Of a stretch of 64,000 nt of DNA, positions 37,283 through 47,624 are shown piece after piece; the stretch's first letter is position 1, and each line of letters opens with the position of its first letter. The notes under the pieces are model-generated. The model saw nothing but the letters and a program-made list of their open reading frames with translations. It did no database searches and was not told the DNA's origin. The stretch is from Rhodococcus sp. KRD162 (GTDB taxonomy: Bacteria > Actinomycetota > Actinomycetes > Mycobacteriales > Mycobacteriaceae): assembly GCF_017168335.1 (NCBI RefSeq), contig NZ_JABFAU010000005.1, positions 306,575 through 370,574 on the forward strand, read 5' to 3'. A program made the translations under genes and the position numbers.

Positions 37283-38629
37283 ATGACATCCGAGCGAGGT
37301 GCACTGTTCGACCCGACGTTCGGCAGCGATGTCATCGCGCCGATGGTCGGTGACCGCGCCTGGGTGACAGCGATGCTCGACGTCGAAGCAGCCCTCTCGC
37401 GGGCCGCGGCTTCGGCCGGACTGGTGACGGTCGGCGACGCCGACATCATCACCGCTGCCGCCGCAGAACTCGGTGAGAACCTGGACATCACTCGCCTCGG
37501 GAACGCAGCGGCCGCAGGCGGAAATCCCGTCATTGCGCTGGTGCAGCTGCTTCGCGATGCCGTGGCCGCATCCGGGGTTCCCTCCAGTGCAGTACATCCC
37601 GGTGCCACCAGCCAGGACATCATGGACACGGCGCTGATCGTCGTATCGCGCGGTGCACTCGGAGAGATCGAAGCCACGCTGGACGGCGCGTGCCGCGCCG
37701 CACGCGATCTCGCCGCGACCCATCGCACCACCCCCATGGCGGCACGCACTCTCGGCCAGCAGGCACTGCCGACCACCTTCGGCCTCGTCGCCGCGAACTG
37801 GGCATTGGGTTTGTACCGCGCACGCACGCGCCTGGCAGCGGTGCGAGCTGCGTTGGAGGTGCAGTACGGCGGTGCCGCAGGCACTCTCGCGGCGGCGTTT
37901 CCCCACGGGATCACCATTGCCACGGCACTGGCCGCAGAATTGGAGTTGGCACCGCAGCTCGCCCCCTGGCACACCGAGCGCACAGCCATCGCCGACATCG
38001 CCTGCGCGTTGGGTACGGCCGCCGGATCGATCGGCAAGATCGCCGGGGACATCGTGTCGATGTCGTCCACCGAGCTGGGTGAGGTGTCCGAGGATGCGCC
38101 CGGGGGCTCCTCCGCGATGCCACACAAACGCAATCCGGTGGCCGCCATCACCGCCCGTGCTGCGACCCGCCGTGTGCCGGGCGCAGTGTCGACCGTGCTC
38201 TCGAACATGAATCACGAACATCAACGCGCTGCGGGCGCCTGGCACGCCGAATGGGAGACCGTCACCGACCTGCTGCGCCTCACCGGCGGTGCCGCACACC
38301 GGATTGCCACCAGCCTCGATGGACTGCACGTACATCCGGAGAACATGGCCCGCAATCTCGGAGCCACCGACGGCGCACTGCTCGCCGAACGGGTCACAGC
38401 CGCTTTGGCACCGCACACCGAGCGGGCTCGGGACATCGTGACTGCTCGGTGCGCAGCACAGGAACCGTTGGACACCGACGCTGCCATCACCGAATTTCTC
38501 ACGCCGTCGACGGTTCGTGAATTGCTCGATCCGGCTGGATATCTGGGCCACGCCCCCGAACTGGTCGACCGCATCCTCGCCCAGCTGACACCCGAGACCG
38601 AACACCCCACCGACTCGAAGGGGTCTTGA
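37283..38629 (+). CDS. pcaB: 3-carboxy-cis,cis-muconate cycloisomerase
   Basis: 448 residues, fumarase/aspartase superfamily. It lactonises 3-carboxymuconate to 4-carboxymuconolactone. HPGATSQDIMDTA and the signature GGSSAMPHKRNPVAA (about residues 272-286) are present. ATG 37283 is preceded by GAAGGAGG; an in-frame GTG at 37256 overlapping pcaG has no such site. The stop overlaps the pcaL start (TGATG). Confidence 0.94.
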   Translation: MTSERGALFDPTFGSDVIAPMVGDRAWVTAMLDVEAALSRAAASAGLVTVGDADIITAAAAELGENLDITRLGNAAAAGGNPVIALVQLLRDAVAASGVPSSAVHPGATSQDIMDTALIVVSRGALGEIEATLDGACRAARDLAATHRTTPMAARTLGQQALPTTFGLVAANWALGLYRARTRLAAVRAALEVQYGGAAGTLAAAFPHGITIATALAAELELAPQLAPWHTERTAIADIACALGTAAGSIGKIAGDIVSMSSTELGEVSEDAPGGSSAMPHKRNPVAAITARAATRRVPGAVSTVLSNMNHEHQRAAGAWHAEWETVTDLLRLTGGAAHRIATSLDGLHVHPENMARNLGATDGALLAERVTAALAPHTERARDIVTARCAAQEPLDTDAAITEFLTPSTVRELLDPAGYLGHAPELVDRILAQLTPETEHPTDSKGS

Positions 38630-39816
38630 TGACCGTTGCACTGGCTCATGAACACGTCCCAGGACCGCGCGCCGACGCGGACACCGTCGTGCTGATCGGT
38701 TCCCTCGGTTCCGATCGATCGATGTGGAACCCGCAGATCGGTCCGCTCTCTGCCTCCGTGCACGTACTCGCGGTCGATCTCCGTGGCCACGGGCAGTCAC
38801 CTGTTCCAGCAGGTCCGTACTCGATGGCCGAGCTCGCCGAAGACGTTCTGGCGCTGCTGGACTCGCTCGATCTGGAACGTGTGCACCTGGTCGGGCTCTC
38901 GATCGGCGGTGCCATCTCGCAGTGGATCGCCATCCATCGTCCGGAGCGCGTGCAGACACTGACACTGCTGTGCACCTCGACGAAGTTCGGGGACCCGGCG
39001 CAATGGATCGACCGCGCAGCAGGCGTGCGTGCGTCGGGAACCGAATCCTTGGCCGATGCCGCCCTCACACGCTGGTTCACCGCGGAACTACTCGCTCGCG
39101 ATACCGATCTCGTCGATCGGTATCGCACGATGATCGTCGACACCCCCGACGAGGGCTACGCATCGTGTTGTGAGGCGTTGGCGGGCTGGGACTCCCGGGC
39201 GGACCTCGGACGAATCAGCGCACCCACCCTCGTCCTCGCCGGGCTACAGGATCCCGCAACGACCCCCACCGACCTGAAGATCATCGCCGACGGTGTCGCC
39301 GGATCGACGTTCCGAATACTGGACCCGGCCGCGCACCTGGCCAACGTCGAGCAGGCGGGGCCGGTCACTGCCGCGATCGCCGCACACATCGGATCGAACT
39401 CGTACACCACGGGCCGCGCCGCTGCGCACGATGTCGGTATGGCGGTGCGGCGCAGCGTTCTCGGCGATGCCCACGTCGACCGCAGCATCTTGGCGCGGAC
39501 TGAATTCACCGCACCGTTCCAGGACTTCATCACCCGCACCGCGTGGGGCGATGTCTGGAACCGCCCCGGGCTCGACCACAAGACGCGCAGACTGCTGACG
39601 CTGGCGATTCTGACGGCGGTGGGTAATGAGCACGAGCTCGATATGCATATCCGCGCTGCCCTACGCGCAGGAGTGCCACCTGGAGAACTGGCCGAGGTGT
39701 TTCTGCACACCGCGGTGTACGCCGGAGTTCCGAACAGCAACAGTGCCTTCGCCCTCGCGAACTCCGCGATCACCGAAGCCTCGTCTGCTACCGAGGCCGA
39801 GGCGGGCACCTCGTGA
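38629..39816 (+). CDS. pcaL: PcaL: 3-oxoadipate enol-lactonase fused to 4-carboxymuconolactone decarboxylase
   Basis: 395 residues. About 1-255 form an alpha/beta hydrolase (PcaD role) with nucleophile in VGLSIGGAIS and LAVDLRGHGQS. About 270-380 form the carboxymuconolactone decarboxylase domain (PcaC role; FITRTAWGDVWNRPGLDHKT, AVGNEHELDMHIRAALRAG and HTAVYAGVPNSNSAF). This fusion is characteristic of rhodococci and streptomycetes. It performs two successive steps, to 3-oxoadipate. It overlaps pcaB and pcaR by a few bases. Confidence 0.94.
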   Translation: MTVALAHEHVPGPRADADTVVLIGSLGSDRSMWNPQIGPLSASVHVLAVDLRGHGQSPVPAGPYSMAELAEDVLALLDSLDLERVHLVGLSIGGAISQWIAIHRPERVQTLTLLCTSTKFGDPAQWIDRAAGVRASGTESLADAALTRWFTAELLARDTDLVDRYRTMIVDTPDEGYASCCEALAGWDSRADLGRISAPTLVLAGLQDPATTPTDLKIIADGVAGSTFRILDPAAHLANVEQAGPVTAAIAAHIGSNSYTTGRAAAHDVGMAVRRSVLGDAHVDRSILARTEFTAPFQDFITRTAWGDVWNRPGLDHKTRRLLTLAILTAVGNEHELDMHIRAALRAGVPPGELAEVFLHTAVYAGVPNSNSAFALANSAITEASSATEAEAGTS

Positions 39817-40634
39817 ATGCCGAGAACGCGCCGCCGCCTTCCTCGGACTACGTTCAGTCGCTCGGCCGCGGCCTCGCGGTGATTCGAGCTTTCGACGCCG
39901 AGCATCCGCGTCGAACACTCTCCGATGTCGCGAGGGCAACCGACCTCACCCGTGCCACAGCCCGACGGTTTCTCCTCACGCTCGTCGAGCTCGGCTACGT
40001 CCGTACCGATGGTGCGATGTTCTGGCTCACCCCGCGCGTACTCGAACTGGGCTACAGCTACCTGTCGAGCCTGACCCTCCCGGAAGTCTCGGGGCCACAC
40101 CTGGAGGCACTGGCCGAACGGGTACGAGAATCGTCCTCGGTCTCAATACTCGACGGTGACGATGTCGTGTATGTCGCCCGAGTCCCCGTGAGCCGCATCA
40201 TGACCGTCGGAATCAACATCGGCACCCGATTCCCCGCGTTCGCGACCTCGATGGGGCGGGTGCTTCTGGCCGGGCTACCGGCCCAGGAACGCACCGCATA
40301 CCTCGCCCGAGTGCAGCTGACTCCGCTCACCGGGAGAACGATCACCTCGGCCCAGGAGCTCGACCGCGAGCTCGATCGCGTACGCGCCGAGGGCTTCTGC
40401 CTGGTCGATCAAGAACTCGAAGAGGGCCTGCGGTCGATCGCTGCACCCATCCACGACGGCAACGGGGCGGTCGTCGCCGCGGCGAACGTCTCCACTCAGG
40501 CCGCGCGGCATTCTGCCGACGCCGTCCGCAGCGAACTTCTTCCTGCCCTGCTCGACGCCATCCGCGCCATCGAAACCGACCTGCTCCGGGTGAGCACCGG
40601 ACTCAACGACACACGAGGAACCCCCCATGCCTGA
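39813..40634 (+). CDS. pcaR: IclR family regulator PcaR
   Basis: 273 residues. The N-terminal winged helix (about 12-75; SLGRGLAVIRAFDAEHPRRT, ARATDLTRATARRFLLTLVE) is followed by an IclR effector domain (about 90-260). Located within the pca operon between pcaL and pcaF, it should control pcaHGBLRF and probably pcaIJ through the shared promoter region. GTG start overlapping the pcaL stop (GTGA). The effector may be 3-oxoadipate, as in other PcaR proteins. Confidence 0.9.
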   Translation: MNAENAPPPSSDYVQSLGRGLAVIRAFDAEHPRRTLSDVARATDLTRATARRFLLTLVELGYVRTDGAMFWLTPRVLELGYSYLSSLTLPEVSGPHLEALAERVRESSSVSILDGDDVVYVARVPVSRIMTVGINIGTRFPAFATSMGRVLLAGLPAQERTAYLARVQLTPLTGRTITSAQELDRELDRVRAEGFCLVDQELEEGLRSIAAPIHDGNGAVVAAANVSTQAARHSADAVRSELLPALLDAIRAIETDLLRVSTGLNDTRGTPHA

Positions 40635-41838
40635 TGCAGTGATCTGTGAACCACTTCGCACCCCGGTCGGCCGCTTCGGCGGCCAGTTTCGCGATATCTC
40701 CGCCCAGACTCTGGCCGCCACGGTCATCGCCGAACTCGTTGCTCGCACCGGCATTTCCGGTGCAGATATCGACGACGTGATACTGGGACAAGCGTCTCCC
40801 AACGGCGACGCGCCTGCAATCGGCCGTATTGCCGCGCTCGATGCGCACCTGGGAATCGATGTCCCCGGTATGCAGGTCGATCGGCGCTGTGGCTCCGGAT
40901 TGCAAGCGGTGCTCCAGGCGTGCATGCAGGTGCAGTCGGGCGGCAACGACCTGGTTCTGGCGGGCGGCGTGGAGAGCATGAGCCAAACCGAGTTCTACGC
41001 CACCGGCATGCGATGGGGCGTCAAAGCCGAGGCGGTGGCGCTGTCCGATCGGCTTGCCCGTGCGCGAGTGACCGCGGGCGGCAAGAACTTTCCCGTACCC
41101 GGCGGCATGATCGAAACTGCCGAGAACCTGCGGGCGGAATTCTCCATCAGCCGCGCCGATCAGGACGCGTTGGCCGTGCAATCGCACCGACGGGCGGTCG
41201 CCGCACAGAACAGCGGCGTGTTCGCCGAGGAGATCGTGGGAGTATCTGTCCCCCAACGTAAATCGGATCCCGTGCTCGTGACCACCGATGAGCACCCCCG
41301 CGCAGAAACCACCATGGAGTCCTTGGCCGGTTTGAAGCCGATCCGCGCCGCCATCGATCCCGAGTCGACGGTCACGGCAGGAAACGCCAGCGGGCAGAAC
41401 GACGGAGCCGCACTCGCCGTTGTCACCACCCCGGAAAAGGCTGCAGCCCTTGGCCTTCGGCCACTGGCCCGCCTCGCCGGCTGGGGGGTGGCCGGAGTGG
41501 CCCCGCGCACCATGGGCATTGGTCCTGTGCCTGCCAGCGAGAAAGCGCTCGGACGCCTCGGACTCGGTCTCGACGATATGGGGATCATCGAGCTCAACGA
41601 GGCGTTCGCAGCTCAAGCCCTCGCCGTCACCAGAACCTGGGGCATCGACGCCGACGACCCGCGGTTGAACCCACATGGTTCCGGAATCTCGCTGGGGCAC
41701 CCCGTAGGCGCTACCGGAGCTCGAATTCTCACCACCTTGCTGCGCGAGATGGAACGCCGCGAGGTCCGCTACGGACTCGAGACGATGTGCATCGGCGGCG
41801 GGCAGGGACTGGCGGCGGTGTTCGAGCGCCTCAGCTGA
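40627..41838 (+). CDS. pcaF: 3-oxoadipyl-CoA thiolase
   Basis: 403 residues; cleaves 3-oxoadipyl-CoA to succinyl-CoA and acetyl-CoA, the last pathway step. Thiolase signatures: nucleophile Cys in DRRCGSGLQAVLQA, NEAFAAQALAV, HGSGISLGHPVGATGAR and the C-terminal CIGGGQGLAAVFE with the second Cys. Start overlaps the pcaR stop by 8 bp. A strong bidirectional terminator follows. Confidence 0.93.
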   Translation: MPDAVICEPLRTPVGRFGGQFRDISAQTLAATVIAELVARTGISGADIDDVILGQASPNGDAPAIGRIAALDAHLGIDVPGMQVDRRCGSGLQAVLQACMQVQSGGNDLVLAGGVESMSQTEFYATGMRWGVKAEAVALSDRLARARVTAGGKNFPVPGGMIETAENLRAEFSISRADQDALAVQSHRRAVAAQNSGVFAEEIVGVSVPQRKSDPVLVTTDEHPRAETTMESLAGLKPIRAAIDPESTVTAGNASGQNDGAALAVVTTPEKAAALGLRPLARLAGWGVAGVAPRTMGIGPVPASEKALGRLGLGLDDMGIIELNEAFAAQALAVTRTWGIDADDPRLNPHGSGISLGHPVGATGARILTTLLREMERREVRYGLETMCIGGGQGLAAVFERLS

Positions 41839-41889
41839 CCGGCGGGATCCATTGCCTATCGGACATCGCGAACCACCTGGCCCCGCGAC

Positions 41890-41928
41890 AACGAGCCCCG
41901 ATCATCGTCTCGATGATCGGGGCTCGTT
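41890..41928. terminator. Bidirectional terminator between pcaF and clpX
   Basis: Perfect 18-bp arms (AACGAGCCCCGATCATCG and its complement) around a 3-base loop. It lies between the convergent pcaF and clpX genes, 51 and 18 bp from their stop codons, and likely ends both. Confidence 0.9.
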
Positions 41929-41946
41929 CGTGGAACAGGATGTTCG

Positions 41947-43227
41947 TCAGGCGGACTTGTCTCGGCGTTCGGGACGTTCCGGCTTGCGCGGCACGATGGT
42001 CGGCAGCACGTTGTCGTTCACCGTTTCTGCCGTGACCACCACCTTTTCGACATCGTCGCGGCTGGGGATGTCATACATCACCGGCAACAGAACTTCTTCC
42101 ATGATGGCCCGAAGTCCACGCGCACCGGTCCCGCGGAGAATTGCCTGATCGGCGATCGCTTCCAGCGCCTCGGAGGTGAACTCGAGCTCCACGCCGTCCA
42201 TGTCGAACAAGCGCCGGTACTGCTTGACGAGCGCGTTCTTCGGCTCGGACAAAATCGTCACGAGCGATTCCTTGTCCAGATTCGTCACCGAGGCGATCAT
42301 CGGCAACCGACCGATGAACTCGGGAATCAGACCGAACTTGATCAGATCCTCCGGCATCACCTCGGCGAAGTGATCCTGCGTGTCGATCTCGGCCTTGGAA
42401 CGAACCTCGGCACCGAAGCCGAGTCCGCGCTTTCCAACGCGATCGGAGACGATCTTCTCGAGGCCCGCGAAAGCACCGGCGACGATGAAGAGCACGTTGG
42501 TGGTGTCGATCTGAATGAACTCCTGATGCGGATGCTTGCGTCCACCCTGCGGCGGCACGCTGGCCTGGGTTCCTTCCAGAATCTTCAGCAACGCCTGCTG
42601 CACGCCTTCACCGGACACATCGCGCGTGATCGACGGATTCTCGCTCTTGCGGGCGATCTTGTCGACCTCGTCGATGTAGATGATGCCCGTCTCGGCCCGC
42701 TTGACGTCGTAGTCCGCCGCCTGGATCAGCTTGAGCAGAATGTTCTCGACATCCTCGCCCACGTAGCCGGCCTCGGTGAGTGCGGTGGCATCGGCAATGG
42801 CGAACGGGACGTTGAGCATCTTGGCCAGCGTCTGCGCCAGGTACGTCTTACCGCAGCCCGTCGGGCCGAGCATCAGGATGTTCGACTTCGCCAATTCGAC
42901 GGATTCGCCTCGCACATCGCGGGCCTTGTCACCAGCTTGGATGCGCTTGTAGTGGTTGTACACCGCGACGGCGAGCGTGCGCTTGGCAGCGTCCTGGCCG
43001 ATCACGTAATTCTCGAGAAAGTCCTTGATCTCGGAGGGCTTGGGCAGATCGTCGAGCTTCACTTCGCTCGACTCGGCCAACTCCTCCTCGATGATCTCGT
43101 TGCACAGGTCGATGCACTCATCGCAGATGTACACCCCTGGTCCAGCAATGAGTTTCTTGACCTGCTTCTGGCTCTTGCCGCAGAACGAGCACTTCAGCAG
43201 ATCGCCACCGTCACCGATGCGTGCCAT
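41947..43227 (-). CDS. clpX: ATP-dependent Clp protease ATP-binding subunit ClpX
   Basis: 426 residues; AAA+ unfoldase for ClpP. The N-terminal zinc-binding domain has CSFCGKSQ and CDECIDLC. Walker A is [11 protein letters not shown], Walker [12 protein letters not shown]; the pore and ClpP-binding loops lie between. The ATG at 43227 (MARIGDGG) is the family start, though the frame stays open further upstream. A gap of 297 bp separates it from clpP2, so it probably has its own promoter. Confidence 0.97.
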   Translation of the reverse strand: MARIGDGGDLLKCSFCGKSQKQVKKLIAGPGVYICDECIDLCNEIIEEELAESSEVKLDDLPKPSEIKDFLENYVIGQDAAKRTLAVAVYNHYKRIQAGDKARDVRGESVELAKSNILMLGPTGCGKTYLAQTLAKMLNVPFAIADATALTEAGYVGEDVENILLKLIQAADYDVKRAETGIIYIDEVDKIARKSENPSITRDVSGEGVQQALLKILEGTQASVPPQGGRKHPHQEFIQIDTTNVLFIVAGAFAGLEKIVSDRVGKRGLGFGAEVRSKAEIDTQDHFAEVMPEDLIKFGLIPEFIGRLPMIASVTNLDKESLVTILSEPKNALVKQYRRLFDMDGVELEFTSEALEAIADQAILRGTGARGLRAIMEEVLLPVMYDIPSRDDVEKVVVTAETVNDNVLPTIVPRKPERPERRDKSA

Positions 43228-43524
43228 TCGGAGGTTCCTACTTCCTTGTCCGCGTACGACCCACGCGGTCGGATTGTGCCGAGTCCGCGGTGGGGCTTGT
43301 TCCCGGCTTTCGTCACGCCGAGATCGATCGCCCGAGTTCTTGGGTGCGACGCTACCCGTGTTCGCCGAACATGGGCGGGTTGTTTCCGGTGATTCGCCAC
43401 CCGATTTCGTCGATCTCGGTGATCGGCTGGTAAATCGCGACCGCCGGGCGGAGTATCTCACTCGCGCCCGGCGCCGAGAATCCTCTGCCGGACCGTACCG
43501 GTCCGACCGGTGGTGCTCGCTCTG

Positions 43525-44166
43525 CTAGCTCTGTGCAGAGAGCTTGCGGTACTCGAACACGGTATCGATGATGCCGTATTCCTTGGCCTGCTCAGCGGTC
43601 AGGATCTTGTCGCGATCGGTGTCCTTGCGGATGACGTCGGGATCCTTTCCGGTGTGCCGACCGAGGGTGGTCTCCATCAGTCGCCGCATGCGCTCGATCT
43701 CGGCAGCCTGGATTTCGAGGTCGGAGACCTGGCCTTGGATTCCGCCGCTGGACGGCTGGTGAATCAGCACCCGAGCGTTGGGCAGAGCGGCGCGCTTGCC
43801 GGGGGTTCCGGCTGCGAGCAGAACCGCAGCTGCCGAGGCCGCCTGGCCGAGGCAGACGGTCGCGACGTCGGCGCGGACGTACTGCATCGTGTCGTAGATC
43901 GCCATCAGCGAGGTGAACGAACCGCCGGGCGAGTTGATGTACATCGTGATGTCCCGGTCGGGATCGAGGCCCTCGAGCACCAACAGCTGGGCCATGATGT
44001 CGTTGGCGGACGCGTCGTCGACCTGGACGCCGAGGAAGATGATGCGCTCCTCGAACAGCTTGTTGTACGGGTTCGACTCCTTGACGCCGTAGCTGGAGTG
44101 CTCGACGAAGGACGGGAGGATGTACCGCGAGGACGGCAACTGGTTGGGATCGAACAGGTTTGTCAT
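43525..44166 (-). CDS. clpP2: Clp protease proteolytic subunit ClpP2
   Basis: 213 residues. Catalytic Ser in [13 protein letters not shown], His in LIHQPSSGG and the Asp in the RDTDRDK region. It forms a mixed double ring with ClpP1 in actinobacteria. It lies 46 bp after clpP1 in the clpP1-clpP2 operon. The ATG at [11 protein letters not shown] fits the family. Confidence 0.95.
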   Translation of the reverse strand: MTNLFDPNQLPSSRYILPSFVEHSSYGVKESNPYNKLFEERIIFLGVQVDDASANDIMAQLLVLEGLDPDRDITMYINSPGGSFTSLMAIYDTMQYVRADVATVCLGQAASAAAVLLAAGTPGKRAALPNARVLIHQPSSGGIQGQVSDLEIQAAEIERMRRLMETTLGRHTGKDPDVIRKDTDRDKILTAEQAKEYGIIDTVFEYRKLSAQS

Positions 44167-44212
44167 CGTTTCTCCAAGATGTGAGGGATCGAGGTCGCCG
44201 GTAACGGCCGAA

Positions 44213-44863
44213 CTACTCGCCGAGTCCACCGGCCTGCCGCGCGCGGGAGACGACGTGGTCAACGAACCCGTATTCCTTGGCCGCCTGCGCGGTGAACCAT
44301 CGGTCGCGGTCGGAGTCCTCGGTGATCTGCTCGACGGTCTGGCCGGTGTGCAGAGCGATGAGCTCGGCCATCTCGCGCTTGGTGTGGGCGAACTGCTCGG
44401 CCATGATGGCGATATCGGACGCACTGCCGCCGATACCGGCCGAAGGCTGATGCATCATGATCCGCGCGTGCGGAAGCGCGTAGCGCTTGCCCTTGGCACC
44501 GGCGGACAGCAGGAACTGCCCCATCGAGGCGGCCAGCCCCATGCCGTAGGTCGCGATATCGCACTCTGCGAATTCCATGGTGTCGAAAATGGCCATGCCC
44601 GCGGTGACGGAGCCACCGGGCGAGTTGATGTACAGCGCGATGTCGCGGGTGGGATCCTCGGCCGAGAGCAGCAGGATCTGGGCGCACAACTTGTTCGCGA
44701 TATCGTCGTCGACCTGGGTACCGAGGAAAATGATGCGGTTTTGAAGCAGACGCTCGTACACGGAGTCGCTGAGATTCAGCCCTGATGCAGCCGAAGTCAT
44801 GACGGGACTCTGCTCGTGCGAAGCCGCCGGATTCTGAACAGTCACGGTACCTGCCTTTTCCAT
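44213..44863 (-). CDS. clpP1: Clp protease proteolytic subunit ClpP1
   Basis: 216 residues. Catalytic Ser in [11 protein letters not shown], His in MMHQPSAG, Asp near [11 protein letters not shown] short N-terminal propeptide is expected to be removed. An internal ATG at 44800 ([10 protein letters not shown]) would give a protein of the more usual length; neither start has a clear ribosome binding site, so the 5' end is uncertain. It precedes clpP2 and follows tig in the same direction. Confidence 0.94.
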   Translation of the reverse strand: MEKAGTVTVQNPAASHEQSPVMTSAASGLNLSDSVYERLLQNRIIFLGTQVDDDIANKLCAQILLLSAEDPTRDIALYINSPGGSVTAGMAIFDTMEFAECDIATYGMGLAASMGQFLLSAGAKGKRYALPHARIMMHQPSAGIGGSASDIAIMAEQFAHTKREMAELIALHTGQTVEQITEDSDRDRWFTAQAAKEYGFVDHVVSRARQAGGLGE

Positions 44864-44900
44864 AACAAATCGTTGATTCCTGACACAGACACTAACGAAA

Positions 44901-44932
44901 GACGGCGGCTCCGGAGTCCCGGAACCGCCGTC
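44901..44932 (-). terminator. Hairpin after tig
   Basis: 8-bp perfect arms GACGGCGG and CCGCCGTC, extended by partial pairing, in the 83-bp gap between tig and clpP1. On the minus strand a short T run (TTTCG) follows. It may limit read-through into clpP1P2. Confidence 0.65.
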
Positions 44933-44946
44933 GTTCGCTGTCAGCG

Positions 44947-46326
44947 TTACTTCTCTTGTTCGCCCTCGGATGAATCGGCCGCTTCGACCTCGCCGGGAGC
45001 ATCGGCGGGGCTGCCGAACAGCTCCGCGGTATCGACGCTCGCGCCGGTCGTGTCGGTGACGGTGACGCGCTCGACAACCGAGGCCAAGGCCTTACCGCGC
45101 TTGACATCGGCGAACACAGCACCGAGCTGGTTGGCCTGCTGCACCTGCTGGATGAACTGCTCGGGCGGCATGCCGTAGCGCTGCGCCTGGAAGATGATCC
45201 GCTCGGTGAGCTCTTCCTGGCCGACCTGCGTGTTCTCGGCCTCGGCGATCGCGTCGAGAAGAAGCTGGGTACGGACCGACTTCTCGGCCCCCTCCTTGAC
45301 GTCCTTGTCGAACTCCTCGCGACTCGAACCCTGCGACTCGAGCAGCTCGGCGAGAGCCTCCTCGTTGTGATCGAGGCCGTGGATGGCCTCGTGCACCTGG
45401 GAGTCGACCTCGGCCTTGACGACGGCCTCGGGGGCCGGAATCTCGATCGTGTCGAGCAGGGTCTCGAGCACCTTGTCGCGAATTTGACCGGCCTGCTCGA
45501 CCTTCTTGCCTCGCTCGACGCGAGCCTTCAGGTCCTCCAGCAGCTCGTCGAAGGTGTCGAACTCGCTCGCCAGCTGGGCGAACTCGTCGTCGGCCTCGGG
45601 AAGCTCGCGCTCCTTGACCGAGACGACCTTGACCGTGACGACGGCTTCCTTGCCCGAGTACTCACCGGCTACCAGCGTCGAGGTGAACTCCTTCGACTCG
45701 TCTGCCGAGACACCGATGATGGCGTCGTCCAGACCGTCGATGAGCTGTCCTGAGCCGACCTCGTGGGACAGCCCGCTCGCAGTGGCTTCTTCGACGTTCT
45801 CGCCGTCGACGGTGGCCGAGAGATCGATCGAGACGAAGTCACCGTCCTGGACGGGACGGTCGACGCCGGTGAGGGTGCCGAACCGCTGGCGCAGCGATTG
45901 CAACTGCTCGTCCACGGCCTCGTCGCTGATCTCGATCGGGTCGACGACGACGCTGATGGTCGAGTAGTCCGGCAGTTCGATCTCGGGGCGCACATCGACC
46001 TCGGCGGTGAACGTGAGCTCGGTTCCGTCCTCGATCTTGGTGATCTCGATCTCGGGCTGGCCGATGACCTTGACGTTCTCGTTGGTCACGGCCTCGGAGT
46101 AGCGGGAGGGAAGAGCGTCGTTGACGACCTGCTCCAGTACGGCACCGCGACCGACGCGTGCTTCGAGCAGCTTGGCCGGAGCCTTCCCCGGACGGAATCC
46201 TGGCAGGCGGATCTGCTGAGCCAAAGCCTTGTATGCGCGGTCGAAATCAGGCTTGAGCTCCTCGAAGGGCACCTCAACGTTGATACGGACTCGCGTCGGG
46301 CTCAGCTGCTCGACGGTGCTCTTCAC
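44947..46326 (-). CDS. tig: Trigger factor
   Basis: 459 residues; ribosome-bound chaperone and prolyl isomerase. The ribosome-binding loop GFRPGKAP is at about 44-51, the FKBP domain spans about 150-245 ([15 protein letters not shown]), and the C-terminal helical domain ends in an acidic tail. The GTG at 46326 has AAAGGAG 8 bases upstream; an ATG at 46333 is out of frame. Confidence 0.95.
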   Translation of the reverse strand: MKSTVEQLSPTRVRINVEVPFEELKPDFDRAYKALAQQIRLPGFRPGKAPAKLLEARVGRGAVLEQVVNDALPSRYSEAVTNENVKVIGQPEIEITKIEDGTELTFTAEVDVRPEIELPDYSTISVVVDPIEISDEAVDEQLQSLRQRFGTLTGVDRPVQDGDFVSIDLSATVDGENVEEATASGLSHEVGSGQLIDGLDDAIIGVSADESKEFTSTLVAGEYSGKEAVVTVKVVSVKERELPEADDEFAQLASEFDTFDELLEDLKARVERGKKVEQAGQIRDKVLETLLDTIEIPAPEAVVKAEVDSQVHEAIHGLDHNEEALAELLESQGSSREEFDKDVKEGAEKSVRTQLLLDAIAEAENTQVGQEELTERIIFQAQRYGMPPEQFIQQVQQANQLGAVFADVKRGKALASVVERVTVTDTTGASVDTAELFGSPADAPGEVEAADSSEGEQEK

Positions 46327-46431
46327 GGGACATGCTCCTTTGTGGTGATTCTTGCTTGCTGATCGTGCTGGCTTACGGTCTCGCCTCGCTCGCCGCGAAT
46401 CACGGCGAACCGTCTCTACGGACCTCATTTG

Positions 46432-46505
46432 TCGGGGTGACAGGAATTGAACCTGCGACCCTCCGCTCCCAAAGCGGATGCGCTACCAAGCTGCGCCACA
46501 CCCCG
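46432..46505 (-). tRNA. tRNA-Pro (UGG)
   Basis: The minus strand folds as a cloverleaf: acceptor CGGGGTG with CACCCCG, D arm GCGC, anticodon stem TCCGC/GCGGA around loop TTTGGGA (anticodon TGG), and T arm GCAGG-TTCAATT-CCTGT. Discriminator A follows; the next bases are CA, so the CCA end is not fully encoded. Confidence 0.95.
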
Positions 46506-46675
46506 TCGTACGGACACCATTGAACAGCAACCGATAGTAGACCCTGATGGGCGCCCCACCGATGGCGTTCGGCCGGACCTGGCGCGGCGGGCCGGTTTGG
46601 AATCCGGCAGCGGCGTTGGGTACAGTCTTGAAACGCAGGCGACGGAACTGGCGATCCCAAGACTGTTGTTTGCAC

Positions 46676-46749
46676 GCCGATGTAGCTCAATGGTAGAGCC
46701 CCTGTCTTCCAAACAGGCTACGCGAGTTCGATTCTCGTCATCGGCTCCA
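46676..46749 (+). tRNA. tRNA-Gly (UCC)
   Basis: Cloverleaf with acceptor GCCGATG/CATCGGC, D arm with AGCTCAATGGTAGAGC, anticodon stem CCTGT/ACAGG around loop CTTCCAA (anticodon TCC), T arm CGAG-TTCGATT-CTCG, discriminator T and an encoded CCA end. An intrinsic terminator follows at once. Confidence 0.96.
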
Positions 46750-46752
46750 TCG

Positions 46753-46784
46753 AAAAGCCCCGCACTGTCAGTGCGGGGCTTTTT
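46753..46784 (+). terminator. Intrinsic terminator after tRNA-Gly
   Basis: AAAAGCCCCGCACTG pairs perfectly with CAGTGCGGGGCTTTT around one base, and the T run (five Ts) completes a standard intrinsic terminator 3 bp past the tRNA. Confidence 0.92.
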
Positions 46785-46856
46785 CGTGTCCGCGTATCCT
46801 GAAATACGAGTCCGAATTGTCCGAACTGGACATGCACCGTCGGCGGAAGGCCCGAA

Positions 46857-47618
46857 GTGGAAATAGTCCTGATCGTCATCGTCATCGCCGCAGTGGCACT
46901 GCTGGTGGTGCGAAGCAAGAAGAACTCGGCTGCAGCCGCCGAAACCGCTCTGGCCGACGCCAAGGCCGATGCCCGCCAGTCGATCGAACGTCTCGGCGGC
47001 CAGGTCTACAACCTGATCGGCACCGACACGCCCTCGAAACAGGCATTGGCCGACGCTTCCGAGCGCAATATCGCGGCCGGTTCGCAAATCGACCAGGCCA
47101 CGACCCCCGAACAGGCCCGACTGGCCAAGCAGACGGCCCTCGAGGGGCTCTACTACATTCGCGCTGCACGCCTGGCGATGGGCATGGATCCAGGCCCCGA
47201 GGTCCAGGGCATCGACGGCCAGCAGCAGGCAGGTCGAGTCACCGAGGATCGCACGGTCGACTTCGAGGGCCGTGAGGTCGCGGCGTCACCCGATCCGTCC
47301 GAACGCACCCCGAACTACTACCCGGGTGGCCGCGTAGCGGGCCGTCCGGTTCCCGCCGGCTGGTACTCCGAGCCGTGGTGGCGTCCGGCCCTGGTCGCAG
47401 GCGCATGGGGAATGGGTTCGATGTTCCTGTTCTCGGCGATGTTCTCCGGCATGGCCGGGGTTCCGGACGACACCGCAGCGGGCGGCGACGCAGGAGCCGA
47501 GGACGGCGGCATGGGCGACGAGGGCAACGACCTGGGCGGCGACTCGGACTACGGTTCGATCGACGACGGGGGCGGTGACGGCTTGTTCGGCGACGGCGGC
47601 TTCGGAGACTTGTTCTGA
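46857..47618 (+). CDS. Conserved actinobacterial membrane protein of unknown function
   Basis: 253 residues. An N-terminal hydrophobic helix (about 3-18, IVLIVIVIAAVALLVV) is followed by a basic RSKKN, then a helical Ala-rich segment (25-120), and a second hydrophobic stretch (about 180-200, VAGAWGMGSMFLFSAMFSG). The last 45 residues are Gly/Asp-rich and acidic. GTG start. The second hydrophobic segment and the Asp-Gly tail resemble membrane proteins with C-terminal low-complexity tails in mycobacteria. No function assigned. Confidence 0.75.
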   Translation: MEIVLIVIVIAAVALLVVRSKKNSAAAAETALADAKADARQSIERLGGQVYNLIGTDTPSKQALADASERNIAAGSQIDQATTPEQARLAKQTALEGLYYIRAARLAMGMDPGPEVQGIDGQQQAGRVTEDRTVDFEGREVAASPDPSERTPNYYPGGRVAGRPVPAGWYSEPWWRPALVAGAWGMGSMFLFSAMFSGMAGVPDDTAAGGDAGAEDGGMGDEGNDLGGDSDYGSIDDGGGDGLFGDGGFGDLF

Positions 47619-47624
47619 CACTGT

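Noticed and set aside
46327-46428. N-terminal extension of trigger factor
   Set aside because: GTG 46326 has a proper ribosome binding site and the family start; the extension is Arg/Lys-rich and reaches almost to the tRNA-Pro gene.
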